Shown: positions 52,449 through 60,182 of the stretch, in pieces
Position numbering within the stretch: the stretch's first letter is position 1
Layout: each line of letters begins with the position of its first letter
DNA from: Halomarina salina
GTDB lineage: Archaea; Halobacteriota; Halobacteria; Halobacteriales; Haloarculaceae
Assembly (NCBI RefSeq): GCF_023074835.1
Contig: NZ_JALLGW010000003.1
Span: forward strand, 124,001 to 188,000
DNA length: 64,000 nucleotides
Reading direction: 5' to 3'
The notes under the pieces: model-generated
Database searches by the model: none
What the model was told of the DNA's origin: nothing
Seen by the model: the letters and a program-made list of their open reading frames with translations, nothing else
Position numbers and translations under genes: made by a program

Positions 52449-53639
52449 ATGGACGACGGATTCCCCGAACCGGAGGCGGAGGTCGAGTCGATCGTCCCCG
52501 AGGCGCTCAAACAGCGCATCGACGACGGTCGACCGGTGACGATACTCGACGTACGTGCTGAGAGCGAGTACGAGGAGTGGCGCATCGACGGCGAGACCGC
52601 AGAGGTCGCCAACGTCCCGTACTTCGAACTGCTCGACGGTGTGAGCGAGGAGCAGCTCGAACGTATCCCGGCGGGCGACCCGACGGTCGTCGTCTGCGCG
52701 AAGGGCGGCTCCAGCGAGTACGTCGCTGGCCAGCTCCTCGAGGAAGGGGTCGACGCCGCCAACCTCGAACGCGGGATGAACGGCTGGGCAGGCATCTACG
52801 AGTACCGCGAACTCGACGCCGACACGGACGCGACCGTCGCACAGTACCAGCGCCCGTCCAGCGGGTGCATGGCCTACATGGTCGCCAGCGACGGGGAGGC
52901 CGCGGTCGTCGACCCGCTCCGGGCGTTCGTCGACGACTACGTCCAGGACGCACGCGCGATGGGTGTCGACATCACGTACGCCATCGACACGCACGTCCAC
53001 GCCGACCACGTCAGCGGCGTCCGCGAACTCGCCGCCCAGACCGGCGCGCAGGTCGTCCTCCCCGAAGCGGCGGTCGACCGCGGCGTCGAGTACGACGTCG
53101 ACTACGAGACGGTCGGCGACGGCGACACGCTCACCGTCGGCGAGGTCGACGTCGACGTCCTCCACACGCCCGGCCACACCTCGGGCATGACGTCCTACCT
53201 CGTCGACGACGCCGTCCTCCTCAGCGGGGACGGACTGTTCACCGAGAGCGTCGCTCGGCCGGACCTCGAAGGGGCGAACGACGAGGAAGCCCACGAGGCC
53301 GCCGCCGAGCTCCACGAGACGCTCCAGTCGGCGGTGCTGCCGCTCGGCGACCACGTCCACGTCGCGCCCGCCCACTTCAGCGACTCGGCGACGTCGCGCG
53401 ACGACGGGACCTACGCCACCCGCCTCGGCGACCTGAAACGCGAGATGGACGCCCTGTCGATGGACCGCGAGCGGTTCGTCGAGTTCATCCTCTCGGACAT
53501 GCCGCCGCGCCCGGCGAACTACGAGGAGATCATCGGCACGAACCTCGGCCGGCGGGCGACCGACGACGAGGAGGCGTTCGAACTCGAACTCGGCCCGAAC
53601 AACTGCGCCGCCAGCAGCGACGCGATGACGAGCGACTGA
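52449..53639 (+). CDS. Rhodanese-MBL fold fusion (persulfide dioxygenase-like), copy 1
   Basis: 396-residue protein. Residues 1-120 form a rhodanese domain with Cys83 in VVCAKGGSSEYVAG. Residues 130-330 form an MBL domain with THVHADHVSG (180s), LHTPGHTSG, SGDGLF and APAHFSDS, the layout of ETHE1-type glutathione-persulfide dioxygenases. A conserved C-terminal tail ends LELGPNNCAAS. Known fusions such as CstB or PDO-rhodanese place the MBL first; here the order is reversed. It would oxidise or transfer sulfane sulfur. TATA-like CCCTTTTG precedes the ATG by about 28-36 bases; it opens the operon for sulfur transport. Confidence 0.88.
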   Translation: MDDGFPEPEAEVESIVPEALKQRIDDGRPVTILDVRAESEYEEWRIDGETAEVANVPYFELLDGVSEEQLERIPAGDPTVVVCAKGGSSEYVAGQLLEEGVDAANLERGMNGWAGIYEYRELDADTDATVAQYQRPSSGCMAYMVASDGEAAVVDPLRAFVDDYVQDARAMGVDITYAIDTHVHADHVSGVRELAAQTGAQVVLPEAAVDRGVEYDVDYETVGDGDTLTVGEVDVDVLHTPGHTSGMTSYLVDDAVLLSGDGLFTESVARPDLEGANDEEAHEAAAELHETLQSAVLPLGDHVHVAPAHFSDSATSRDDGTYATRLGDLKREMDALSMDRERFVEFILSDMPPRPANYEEIIGTNLGRRATDDEEAFELELGPNNCAASSDAMTSD

Positions 53640-53661
53640 GAACCCGACTCCAAACCAGACT

Positions 53662-54159
53662 ATGACCACACCCACACTCCCACTGGTCGCGTTCGCGGAA
53701 CTCTTCCCGCGCGGTATCGTCCAGTACGCCGCTGGCGGCCTCCTCATCGGGCTGGGCGTCGCGACGATCTACCTCGGGACGGGCATCATCGCGGGCGCGA
53801 GCACGTTCCTCGAGTCGACGCTGTCGTACGTCTCGGCCGTCCCCCGGTTCAACCGGGCGAAGTACCTGGCCTCGCGCGACTGGCGCGTCGTGTTCACGCT
53901 CGGTATCGTCGGCGGCGCGGCGGTGTACGCTCTCGCCTTCGGCGAGTTCGGCTGGACCACCGCCGTCCAGCCGTGGCGACTGCTCGGTGGCGGGTTCCTC
54001 GTCGGCGTCGGGACGCGCCTCGGGAAGGGCTGTACCTCCGGACACGGGGTCTGTGGGGTCGGCTCGCTCTCCGAGACCTCGCTGGTGAACGTCGCGACGT
54101 TCATGGCCTTCGCCATCGGGACGGCCCAGGTCGTCGCCGCCCTGGGGGTGTCGCCGTGA
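53662..54159 (+). CDS. YeeE/YedE family membrane transporter, N-terminal half
   Basis: 165-residue membrane protein with about four to five helices. The signature cysteine loop RLGKGCTSGHGVCG is where thiosulfate- or persulfide-binding cysteines lie in YeeE (TsuA)-type proteins. It forms half of a transporter whose second half is the next gene, overlapping by GTGA. TusA encoded nearby is the usual cytosolic acceptor for such uptake. Split YeeE halves are common in haloarchaea and some bacteria. Confidence 0.9.
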   Translation: MTTPTLPLVAFAELFPRGIVQYAAGGLLIGLGVATIYLGTGIIAGASTFLESTLSYVSAVPRFNRAKYLASRDWRVVFTLGIVGGAAVYALAFGEFGWTTAVQPWRLLGGGFLVGVGTRLGKGCTSGHGVCGVGSLSETSLVNVATFMAFAIGTAQVVAALGVSP

Positions 54160-54635
54160 GCACCGCGACAGACCAGGACCGCGGCCTCGGGGTCACCCTC
54201 CTGATACTGCTCGGTGGCCTGGTGTTCGGGTTCGGTCTCGCGCTCAGCGGGATGGCGAAGCCCGAAATCGTGCTGGACTTCCTCCAGTTCGACGACCTCG
54301 GCCTGCTGTTCGTGATGGGCGGGGCCGCAGTGGTCTCCGGGGTGGTGTTCCTCGTCGCCACGCGCTTCCTCGACCGCGCACCCCTCACCGGACGGGCGTA
54401 CACCCGCCGGCTGAAGTCGATGAACCGCAACGTCCTCGCCGGCGGTGCTATCTTCGGCGTCGGGTGGGGCGTCTCGGGCATCTGTCCCGGTGCCGCGTAC
54501 GCGAGCGTCGGTATCGGGAACCTCCCCATCCTGTGGGCGGTCCTCGGGATGTTCCTCGGTGCGTACGCGCAGGGGTACGTCCGTTCGTACCGCGCCGACG
54601 ACGCCGACAGCTCGGACACCGTCCCCACCGACTGA
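54156..54635 (+). CDS. YeeE/YedE family membrane transporter, C-terminal half (DUF6691-like)
   Basis: 159-residue partner of the preceding protein. Helices include LGVTLLILLGGLVFGFGLALSGMAKPE, VMGGAAVVSGVVFLV and WGVSGICPGAAYA, in which the cysteine-containing GICPGAAY motif mirrors the first half's GCTSGHG. The GTG start is decided by the GTGA overlap with the previous stop. Together they would pass sulfane sulfur (thiosulfate or related) across the membrane. The tail is acidic and cytoplasmic. Confidence 0.88.
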   Translation: MSTATDQDRGLGVTLLILLGGLVFGFGLALSGMAKPEIVLDFLQFDDLGLLFVMGGAAVVSGVVFLVATRFLDRAPLTGRAYTRRLKSMNRNVLAGGAIFGVGWGVSGICPGAAYASVGIGNLPILWAVLGMFLGAYAQGYVRSYRADDADSSDTVPTD

Positions 54636-54693
54636 CGACCGTGGTACTCACTCCACCGCAGGTCGGTGCTCGCGAGAGGTACTGTGCAGCAAA

Positions 54694-54703
54694 CGAAATT
54701 TCG
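54694..54703 (+). promoter_or_regulatory. Palindromic promoter element CGAAATTTCG
   Basis: Perfect 10-bp palindrome lying 27-36 bases before the small gene at 54730, in place of a TATA box. It could be bound by the HTH regulator encoded at 55944. Confidence 0.4.
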
Positions 54704-54729
54704 AACGATACGACAGGAAAACACGTAAC

Positions 54730-54879
54730 ATGTCCGTAATCGGAGTCTTGAGCGGGTCGACAGGTGCGGTAACGACGGTCGGTCTCGTCCTCGGGGAGGC
54801 GTTAGTGCTGTACGTGGGGTACGGCGTCCTCGACGGTCTCGTCAGGAGCAGGGTGCTCGACGCGGCCGGAGGTGAGTGA
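54730..54879 (+). CDS. Small single-helix membrane protein (DUF7512-like)
   Basis: 49-residue protein with one hydrophobic helix (AVTTVGLVLGEALVLYVGYGVL) and a short charged C-terminus. Small proteins of this kind occur beside TauE/SafE exporters in haloarchaea (I recall them as DUF7512, without checking). The stop overlaps a GTG three codon-steps before the TauE ATG (GTGA), so translation is coupled. It may be a subunit or assembly factor of the exporter. It is too short for standard gene-finding confidence but has a promoter and coupling. Confidence 0.65.
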   Translation: MSVIGVLSGSTGAVTTVGLVLGEALVLYVGYGVLDGLVRSRVLDAAGGE

Positions 54880-54881
54880 GG

Positions 54882-55877
54882 ATGGAACTCCTCGGGATGA
54901 GTCTGCTGCTGGTCGCGACGTTCGTCGGCTTCGGGCTGCTCATCGGGACGCTGTTCGGATTCTTCGGGATGGGCGGCTCGTTCCTCGTGACACCGGCGTT
55001 GCTCGTCGTGGGCTACCCCTCGACGGTCGCCGTCGGGAGCGGCCTCGCGTTCGTCTTCGGGACGAGCGTCATCGGCGCGCTCCGCCACCGCGACCACGGG
55101 CAGGTCGACTACAAACTCGCGGCCATCATGACCGCGGCCATGACCCTCGGCATCGAAGGCGGGAAGAGCGTCGTCTTCCTCCTCGACGCGAGCGGGATGG
55201 CCGACCTCGTCATCAACGTCGCGTACGTCGGTCTGCTCGCTGCCGTCGGTCTGTTCACGCTCCACGACGCGTGGTCCGACGACGAGGGGTCGGACGGCGG
55301 CGACCTCGCCGACCGCGTCCAGGCCATCCACGTCCCACCGATGGTGACACTGCGCGGAGGCGTCCGCGTCTCGGGGAGTATCGTCTTCGCCATCGGTCTC
55401 GTCATCGGCGTCCTCTCGGGGTTCCTGGGCGTCGGTGGCGGCTTCCTCCTGATGCCGGCGATGATGTACGGCCTCGGTGTCCCGGCCGCAATCGCCGTCG
55501 GGACGGACATCTTCCAGATCACCATATCCGGCGCGTTCGGCGCGTTCACGTACGCGCAGTCCGGGGCGGTCGCGCTCCCCGTCGTCGGGTTCCTGCTCCT
55601 CGGGAGCGCGCTCGGGGCCCGAATCGGGGCGGGCGCGACGAACCTCGTCGACGAGGCTGACATCAAAGGGTACTTCGCCGCCATGCTCCTCGCCGGGAGC
55701 GCCGCCGTCGCCGCCAACAGGCTCGGAACGGTCTACGGTATCGACCTCCTCAACACGCTGAGTACGGTGCTCATCTTCGGGGCGGCGCTGCTGGTGAGCG
55801 GTGCGGTCGTCCTCGCCGCCGTCTGTCAGCTCCGGAACGACCAGAGCGGGACGTGGTGTCGGCTCACCACGTCGTAA
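54882..55877 (+). CDS. TauE/SafE family sulfite exporter-like permease
   Basis: 331-residue membrane protein with about eight to nine helices. The paired repeat motifs FGMGGSFLVTPALLVVGYPSTVAVGSGLAFVFGTSVIGALRHRDHG and FLGVGGGFLLMPAMMYGLGVPAAIAVGTDIFQITISGAFGAF are the two TauE half-repeats. The family exports sulfite, sulfoacetate or related anions, here plausibly sulfite or thiosulfate from the persulfide dioxygenases. The ATG at 54882 follows the overlapping GTG at 54876; either can serve. It precedes the regulator gene. Confidence 0.9.
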   Translation: MELLGMSLLLVATFVGFGLLIGTLFGFFGMGGSFLVTPALLVVGYPSTVAVGSGLAFVFGTSVIGALRHRDHGQVDYKLAAIMTAAMTLGIEGGKSVVFLLDASGMADLVINVAYVGLLAAVGLFTLHDAWSDDEGSDGGDLADRVQAIHVPPMVTLRGGVRVSGSIVFAIGLVIGVLSGFLGVGGGFLLMPAMMYGLGVPAAIAVGTDIFQITISGAFGAFTYAQSGAVALPVVGFLLLGSALGARIGAGATNLVDEADIKGYFAAMLLAGSAAVAANRLGTVYGIDLLNTLSTVLIFGAALLVSGAVVLAAVCQLRNDQSGTWCRLTTS

Positions 55878-55943
55878 CCCTGCGGAGTATTGCATCGAGC
55901 TTACAAAGTCTTTTGGCCACTCGCTCCCTACGTTCTACCACTC

Positions 55944-56348
55944 ATGGCCGACTCGATGAACGAGATGCTCCGGAAGGACATGGCGTGTGAGGGCCTGCTG
56001 GAGTGTTTCCACGACCTCAAGGCCCTCGACAGGGAGATTTTCCAGCTGCTCAGCGAGCGACGGGAGCCGCTCACCGTCGACGAGATCGCCGAACGGGTCG
56101 ACCGAGAGCGGTCGACTGCCTACCGTGGTATCCAGCGGCTCCTCCAAGCTGGCTTCATCCAGAAAGAGCAGGTGAACTACGACCACGGCGGCTACTACCA
56201 CGTCTACCGGCTGCGTGACGCCGACGAGGTCGCCCGCGAGATGCAGCGGACGCTCAACGACTGGTACGCGAAGATGGGACAGCTCATCGGCGAGTTCGAG
56301 GAGAAGTACGGCGAGGACCTCCACTCGCCCGCTCCTGCCGAGAGCTGA
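55944..56348 (+). CDS. Small HTH transcriptional regulator (TrmB/MarR-like) with Cys pair
   Basis: 134-residue winged-helix protein. The recognition region is ERREPLTVDEIAERVDRERSTAYRGIQRLLQAGFIQKEQVNY (about 35-75), followed by a C-terminal helix VAREMQRTLNDWYAKMGQLIGEFEEKYG for dimerisation. The first 30 residues hold Cys15 and Cys21 (MACEGLLECFHDL), an arrangement that could sense sulfane sulfur or redox state, as CstR does in bacteria. ATG 55944 is preferred over 55890 because the 5' extension is hydrophobic and unrelated. Located within the sulfur cluster, it probably regulates it. Confidence 0.85.
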   Translation: MADSMNEMLRKDMACEGLLECFHDLKALDREIFQLLSERREPLTVDEIAERVDRERSTAYRGIQRLLQAGFIQKEQVNYDHGGYYHVYRLRDADEVAREMQRTLNDWYAKMGQLIGEFEEKYGEDLHSPAPAES

Positions 56349-56411
56349 ATCGGACGTCGACGAGCACCGATACCGCCGACCGCACGCTGAGTTGTCGACC
56401 GTCTCATCAAC

Positions 56412-56420
56412 GCATTTATC
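56412..56420 (+). promoter_or_regulatory. TATA box of second rhodanese-MBL gene
   Basis: CATTTATCC, 28-36 bases before the ATG at 56448, fixes that start rather than an in-frame GTG at 56439. Confidence 0.5.
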
Positions 56421-56447
56421 CCCGTCCGGCAGCTACTATTGCGTGTA

Positions 56448-57572
56448 ATGCACAATACAGACATCGAAGCATCCGAGGTCGCGCGCCGTATCGCCGACGA
56501 GGACAGCGAGGACCTGTTCGTCCTCGACGTGCGCAACGAGGACGACTACGAGGAGTGGCCGATCCCCGAGAGCAGGAACCTCCCGATCTACGACGAACTG
56601 CTCGACCACGACTTCTCCGGACTGGAGGCACACCTCGAGGACCTCCCCGAGGACGAGGAGATCGCCGTGGTCTGTGTTGGCGGCATCACCTCCGCCCGTG
56701 CCGCCGAGTTCCTCCGCGACGAGGGCTTCGACGCGAAGTCCATCCCCGACGGGATGAACGCCTGGGGACGGGTCCACCGCGAGTACGAACCCGCCGCCGT
56801 CGACGGCGTCGTGCAGGTCGTCCGTCCCGGGACCGGGTGCGTCTCGTACCTCGTCCACGACGACGGTGAGGCCGTGGTCGTCGACCCCTCACAGTACGTA
56901 GACCGGTACCTGAACGCCGTCGACGAGCGCGACCTGGAGATCGTCGGCGTCGCGGACACCCACGCGCACGCGGACCACGTCTCGGGTGCACGACGCCTCG
57001 CCGGGGAACTCGACGTCCCCTACTACCTCCACGGCGAGGACACCGGCGACCTCGGCGGGACGACCGAGCTAGCGGACGGCGACACGATTCCGGTCGGGAA
57101 CCGCGAACTCGACGTCAGCCACACGCCCGGCCACACCCCCGGCAGCGTCTCCTTCGAGTACGGCGACGCCCTGCTCTCGGGTGACACGCTGTTCCTCCGG
57201 AGCGTCGGCCGCCCCGACCTGGAGGACGGCGGCGAGGACGCGATTCGCGAGGCGTCCGACCGCCTGTTCGACAGCCTCGACGACCTCACCGACCGCTCCG
57301 ACGACACGGTCGTCCTCCCCGGCCACTTCAGCGACGAGGAGGTGCGACCGCTCGCGACCGACCTCGGCGACCTGCTGGCCGAGTCCACCAACGAACTGCT
57401 GAGCTACGTCGAAGATGGCGACGAGGAGGCGTTCGTCGAGACCATCGTCGAGAGCCTCGCCGACGAACCGGCGAACTACAACGAGATCAAGCAGATCAAC
57501 TGGGGCAAGGAGCAACCCGGGAGCGACGTCGAGTCGCTCGAACTCGGCCCGAACAACTGCGCCGCGAACTGA
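56448..57572 (+). CDS. Rhodanese-MBL fold fusion (persulfide dioxygenase-like), copy 2
   Basis: 374-residue paralogue of the protein at 52449 with the same rhodanese-first order. The rhodanese Cys76 lies in VVCVGGITSARAAEF, and the MBL motif is ADTHAHADHVSGARRLAG, followed by SHTPGHTPGSVSFEYGDALLSGDTLF and VLPGHFSD. The tail again ends LELGPNNCAAN with a terminal-region Cys. The active-site loop CVGGITS differs from CAKGGSS of copy 1, so substrate or partner specificity may differ. Its own promoter, behind the HTH regulator, suggests separate control. It is followed by an MFS gene after 21 bases. Confidence 0.88.
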   Translation: MHNTDIEASEVARRIADEDSEDLFVLDVRNEDDYEEWPIPESRNLPIYDELLDHDFSGLEAHLEDLPEDEEIAVVCVGGITSARAAEFLRDEGFDAKSIPDGMNAWGRVHREYEPAAVDGVVQVVRPGTGCVSYLVHDDGEAVVVDPSQYVDRYLNAVDERDLEIVGVADTHAHADHVSGARRLAGELDVPYYLHGEDTGDLGGTTELADGDTIPVGNRELDVSHTPGHTPGSVSFEYGDALLSGDTLFLRSVGRPDLEDGGEDAIREASDRLFDSLDDLTDRSDDTVVLPGHFSDEEVRPLATDLGDLLAESTNELLSYVEDGDEEAFVETIVESLADEPANYNEIKQINWGKEQPGSDVESLELGPNNCAAN

Positions 57573-57593
57573 AGGCCCTCTCTGTCCCTTCCA

Positions 57594-58871
57594 ATGTCGT
57601 ACGCACAGGGAATCAGGCGCAACTGGACGCAGTTCTCGCTCCAGTTGCTGACGGTCTTCGCGGTCGGACTCACCATCGGAGCGGAACGGAACGTCGTGCC
57701 CGTCCTCGGTCGAGACGTGCTCGGCGTCGAGTCCGTGTTCGTCGTCGGGGCGTTCGTGATGAGCTTCGGGTTCGTGAAGGCCCTGCTCAACCTCTACGGT
57801 GGGAAGTGGTCCGAGTCCTACGGCCGGAAACCGGTACTCGTGGCCGGCTGGGTCGTCGCCCTCCCGATTCCGGTCATCCTCGTCCTCGCGCCGAACTGGT
57901 GGTGGGTCACCGTCGGGAACGTCCTCCTGGGCGTCAACCAGGGGCTCGCCTGGAGCATGAGCGTGAACGCGAAGATCGACCTCGCGGGGAGCGACGCCCG
58001 CGGCTTCGCCGTCGGTCTGGACGAAGCGTTCGGCTACGGCGGCGTCGCCGTCGGGTCGTGGGTCACCGGCGTCATCGCGGCCCGCTACGGTTTGCGCCCC
58101 GAACCGTTCTACTTCCTGGCTGGGGTCGTCCTGCTCGGCCTCCTCGTCGCGGTCCTGTTCGTCGACGAGACGCTCCCGTACGCGCGAGCGGAAGCCGACG
58201 AGGAGACGACTGACGAGGACGCCGATCTGCCGTTCCGCGAGGTCCTGAAGCGGGCGACCTACGGGGACAGGACGCTGCTCGCGGCGTCGCAGGCGGGGAG
58301 CGTCGAGAAGTTCGTCGACGCGCTCGTCTGGATAGCGTACCCGCTGTACCTGACGACGGCCGGGCTCTCCGTCGCGCAGGTCGGCGTGGTCGTCGGCGTC
58401 TACGGCGGCGTCTGGGGCCTCCTCCAGCTGTACACGGGTCGGCTCGCCGACCGAATCGGGCGTCGCCCGCCGGTGGTCGCCGGGATGTTCGTCGCCGGTG
58501 CGGGCGTCTTGCTCACGGCCGTCGTCGACGGCTACTGGCTCTGGACCGGCGCGGCGGCCGTGACCGGCGTCGGGATGGCGCTCCTCTACCCGAACCTCAT
58601 CACGGTCGTCGGCGACGCTGCCCACCCGTCGTGGCGGGCGACGGGTCTCGGCGTGTACCGGATGTGGCGCGACGCCGGCTACGGGTTCGGTGCAGTCCTC
58701 ATCGGCGTGACCGCCGACCTGCTGTCGACGGCTGCCGCCTTCTACGTCGTCGCCGCGGCGATGTTCCTCTCGGGAGCGGTCACGCTCCTCTGGATGCGCG
58801 AGACCCACCCCGACCGCGAGGCGAGTAGTCCGACCGCGACCGACCCCGCGGGCCCGACCGACACCGACTGA
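57594..58871 (+). CDS. Major facilitator superfamily (MFS) transporter
   Basis: 425-residue transporter with about 12 hydrophobic helices in two halves, separated by an acidic central loop (RAEADEETTDEDADLPFREV). Recognisable parts are the motif A-like stretch GGKWSESYGRKPVLVAGWVVALPI and its second-half counterpart GRLADRIGRRPPVVAGMFVAG. It sits 21 bases after the rhodanese-MBL gene and is probably co-transcribed, so it may export sulfur compounds. The substrate cannot be named from sequence. Confidence 0.85.
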   Translation: MSYAQGIRRNWTQFSLQLLTVFAVGLTIGAERNVVPVLGRDVLGVESVFVVGAFVMSFGFVKALLNLYGGKWSESYGRKPVLVAGWVVALPIPVILVLAPNWWWVTVGNVLLGVNQGLAWSMSVNAKIDLAGSDARGFAVGLDEAFGYGGVAVGSWVTGVIAARYGLRPEPFYFLAGVVLLGLLVAVLFVDETLPYARAEADEETTDEDADLPFREVLKRATYGDRTLLAASQAGSVEKFVDALVWIAYPLYLTTAGLSVAQVGVVVGVYGGVWGLLQLYTGRLADRIGRRPPVVAGMFVAGAGVLLTAVVDGYWLWTGAAAVTGVGMALLYPNLITVVGDAAHPSWRATGLGVYRMWRDAGYGFGAVLIGVTADLLSTAAAFYVVAAAMFLSGAVTLLWMRETHPDREASSPTATDPAGPTDTD

Positions 58872-58895
58872 CCTCGATTCCATGGCCGAACCCCG

Positions 58896-59125
58896 ATGAC
58901 CGAACTCCCAGTCCAGTACGTCTCGAACGACTCCGAGACACCCCTAGCCGTCCTGCTCGACCTGCTGGCGCTGGACACGCAGAACCCGCCGGGCGAGACA
59001 CGAGAGCCATCGTCGACTACCTCGAACGCCGATTCCACCCGCTGCCCGTGACCCTCGAACGGGTCGAGGTCGACCCCGCGAAGCCGAACTTGGTCGCGAC
59101 ATCCCGACCCGAGTTGGACTCGTGA
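58896..59125 (+). pseudogene. Truncated, frameshifted M20 peptidase (ArgE/DapE-like) remnant
   Basis: From ATG 58896 the frame reads MTELPVQYVSNDSETPLAVL and LLALDTQNPPGET, the N-terminus typical of M20 amidohydrolases such as acetylornithine deacetylase. At about base 59003 the reading shifts; the next frame gives RAIVDYLERRFHPLPVTLERVEVDPAKPNLVATSRPEL before a TGA at 59123-59125. The metal-binding domain is missing entirely. It directly follows the MFS gene and precedes the toxin-antitoxin region, so a deletion or insertion has removed the rest. One base loss, or two gained, would explain the shift. Confidence 0.75.
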
Positions 59126-59232
59126 CCACACGGTCACTCCTGGAGGTCTGGCAAGCGACTCGCGTGGAGTCGTCGTCGAACGGAGTGCCGCCTGGAGACG
59201 AGAGTACCGAGGTCGACGGTACGCGAATCGAC

Positions 59233-59252
59233 CTGGCTCACAACGTACACAC
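59233..59252 (+). repeat. 20-bp direct repeat, first copy
   Basis: CTGGCTCACAACGTACACAC, identical to the copy at 59270-59289, with a 37-base period. Both lie upstream of the RHH antitoxin start at 59290, so they may form a repeated operator for antitoxin autoregulation. They could also be a duplication scar from the event that truncated the M20 gene. Confidence 0.7.
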
Positions 59253-59269
59253 GACAAGAGCCAAGTACG

Positions 59270-59289
59270 CTGGCTCACAACGTACACAC
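59270..59289 (+). repeat. 20-bp direct repeat, second copy
   Basis: Second exact copy, ending at the base before the antitoxin ATG at 59290. Such placement would let a bound antitoxin block initiation. The intervening 17 bases are GACAAGAGCCAAGTACG. Confidence 0.7.
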
Positions 59290-59592
59290 ATGAGTTCGGA
59301 GAAGAAGCGCGTCCAGTTCCGTGCGCCCCATCGACTCATCGACCGGACGGACGCGCTGGCGACCGTACTCGGCGAGGACCGAACCGACGTCCTCGTGACC
59401 GCGCTTCGCGAGTACCTGCAGGAGGCGGCCCACGACGACGCTCTCGTCCAGGAGATAGCGGGCGCGTACTACGACGACGAGATCAGCTATGAGCAGCTGA
59501 AGGCGCTCGTCGGGGCGGAGGAGGCCGCGAACGTCCGCGTACTGAAACAGCAGCTCGACGAGGGGTACGTCGACGACCTCGCGGAACTCTGA
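59290..59592 (+). CDS. Ribbon-helix-helix antitoxin-like protein
   Basis: 100-residue protein. An N-terminal basic strand KKRVQFRAPHRLIDRTDALATVLGEDRTDVLVTALREYLQE is a ribbon-helix-helix DNA-binding domain. The acidic C-terminal half, with DDEISYEQLKALVGAEEAANVRVLKQ, would wrap the PIN toxin. It ends directly at the toxin start (stop 59592, ATG 59593), the usual two-gene layout of VapBC systems. ATG 59290 is preferred over upstream frames because the RHH strand starts nine residues later. Confidence 0.85.
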   Translation: MSSEKKRVQFRAPHRLIDRTDALATVLGEDRTDVLVTALREYLQEAAHDDALVQEIAGAYYDDEISYEQLKALVGAEEAANVRVLKQQLDEGYVDDLAEL

Positions 59593-60120
59593 ATGGCGGT
59601 GCTGGTCGCGGACACGTTGGCACTCGTCAGCCTCGGGGTCGTCGCAGTTGGTGACAGTGAAGCCGTGGAAGCCGACCCGCTGGCGCTCTGTCTCGACGCG
59701 TACGACGTCCGCGCGCCCGACGAGGTGGTCGACGAACTCGACGAGATGGGGTCGTACGACGACCGGCACGGACGGGCGGCGCAGGCCGTTCTCGACCGTG
59801 TCGGGGAGATGACCGTCCAGTCGGTCGAACTGGACGCCGACTTCCCGCTCGACGACGGCGAGAACGCGGCGGTGACGCTCGCGAACGAGACCCAAGCCGA
59901 CCTCTTCCTCTGTGACGAGTTCAACCGCCTCGGTCTCGTGCACGCGTCGCTGGCCGACACTCGCCTCGTCACGACGCCGACGCTCCTCTCGGTGTTCGTG
60001 CGTGCGGGCCGACTCGAACCCGACGACGCGCGTGCACTCCTCGACGACGTCAGCGAGTCGCGTAGCTGGGGCGCAAACAGCTACGTCCAGCGGGCACGCT
60101 CGCTGCTCGACGCTGAGTGA
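59593..60120 (+). CDS. PIN-domain protein, VapC-like toxin
   Basis: 175-residue PIN-fold RNase. Acidic catalytic residues are VLVADTLALVSLG (Asp6), PDEVVDELDEM (Glu), DDGENAAVTLANE (Glu) and LFLCDEFNRLGLV (Asp), the four positions of a PIN active site. It pairs with the RHH protein encoded immediately upstream, as toxin and antitoxin. VapC toxins cut tRNA or rRNA. A longer-than-usual length (VapC mostly 130-140) comes from a C-terminal helical extension (ALLDDVSESRSWGANSYVQRARSLL). Confidence 0.8.
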   Translation: MAVLVADTLALVSLGVVAVGDSEAVEADPLALCLDAYDVRAPDEVVDELDEMGSYDDRHGRAAQAVLDRVGEMTVQSVELDADFPLDDGENAAVTLANETQADLFLCDEFNRLGLVHASLADTRLVTTPTLLSVFVRAGRLEPDDARALLDDVSESRSWGANSYVQRARSLLDAE

Positions 60121-60149
60121 GTTCAGACTCGTCCACCGTCTGCCGACGA

Positions 60150-60176
60150 CCCCCGTTCTCGGTCGGTGAATGGGGG
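60150..60176. terminator. Hairpin between convergent genes
   Basis: CCCCCGTTC (60150-60158) and GAATGGGGG (60168-60176) pair with one G-U wobble and a nine-base loop. It lies between the convergent PIN and methyltransferase genes, where a bidirectional transcription barrier is expected, but there is no T-tract. Confidence 0.35.
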
Positions 60177-60182
60177 AATCGG

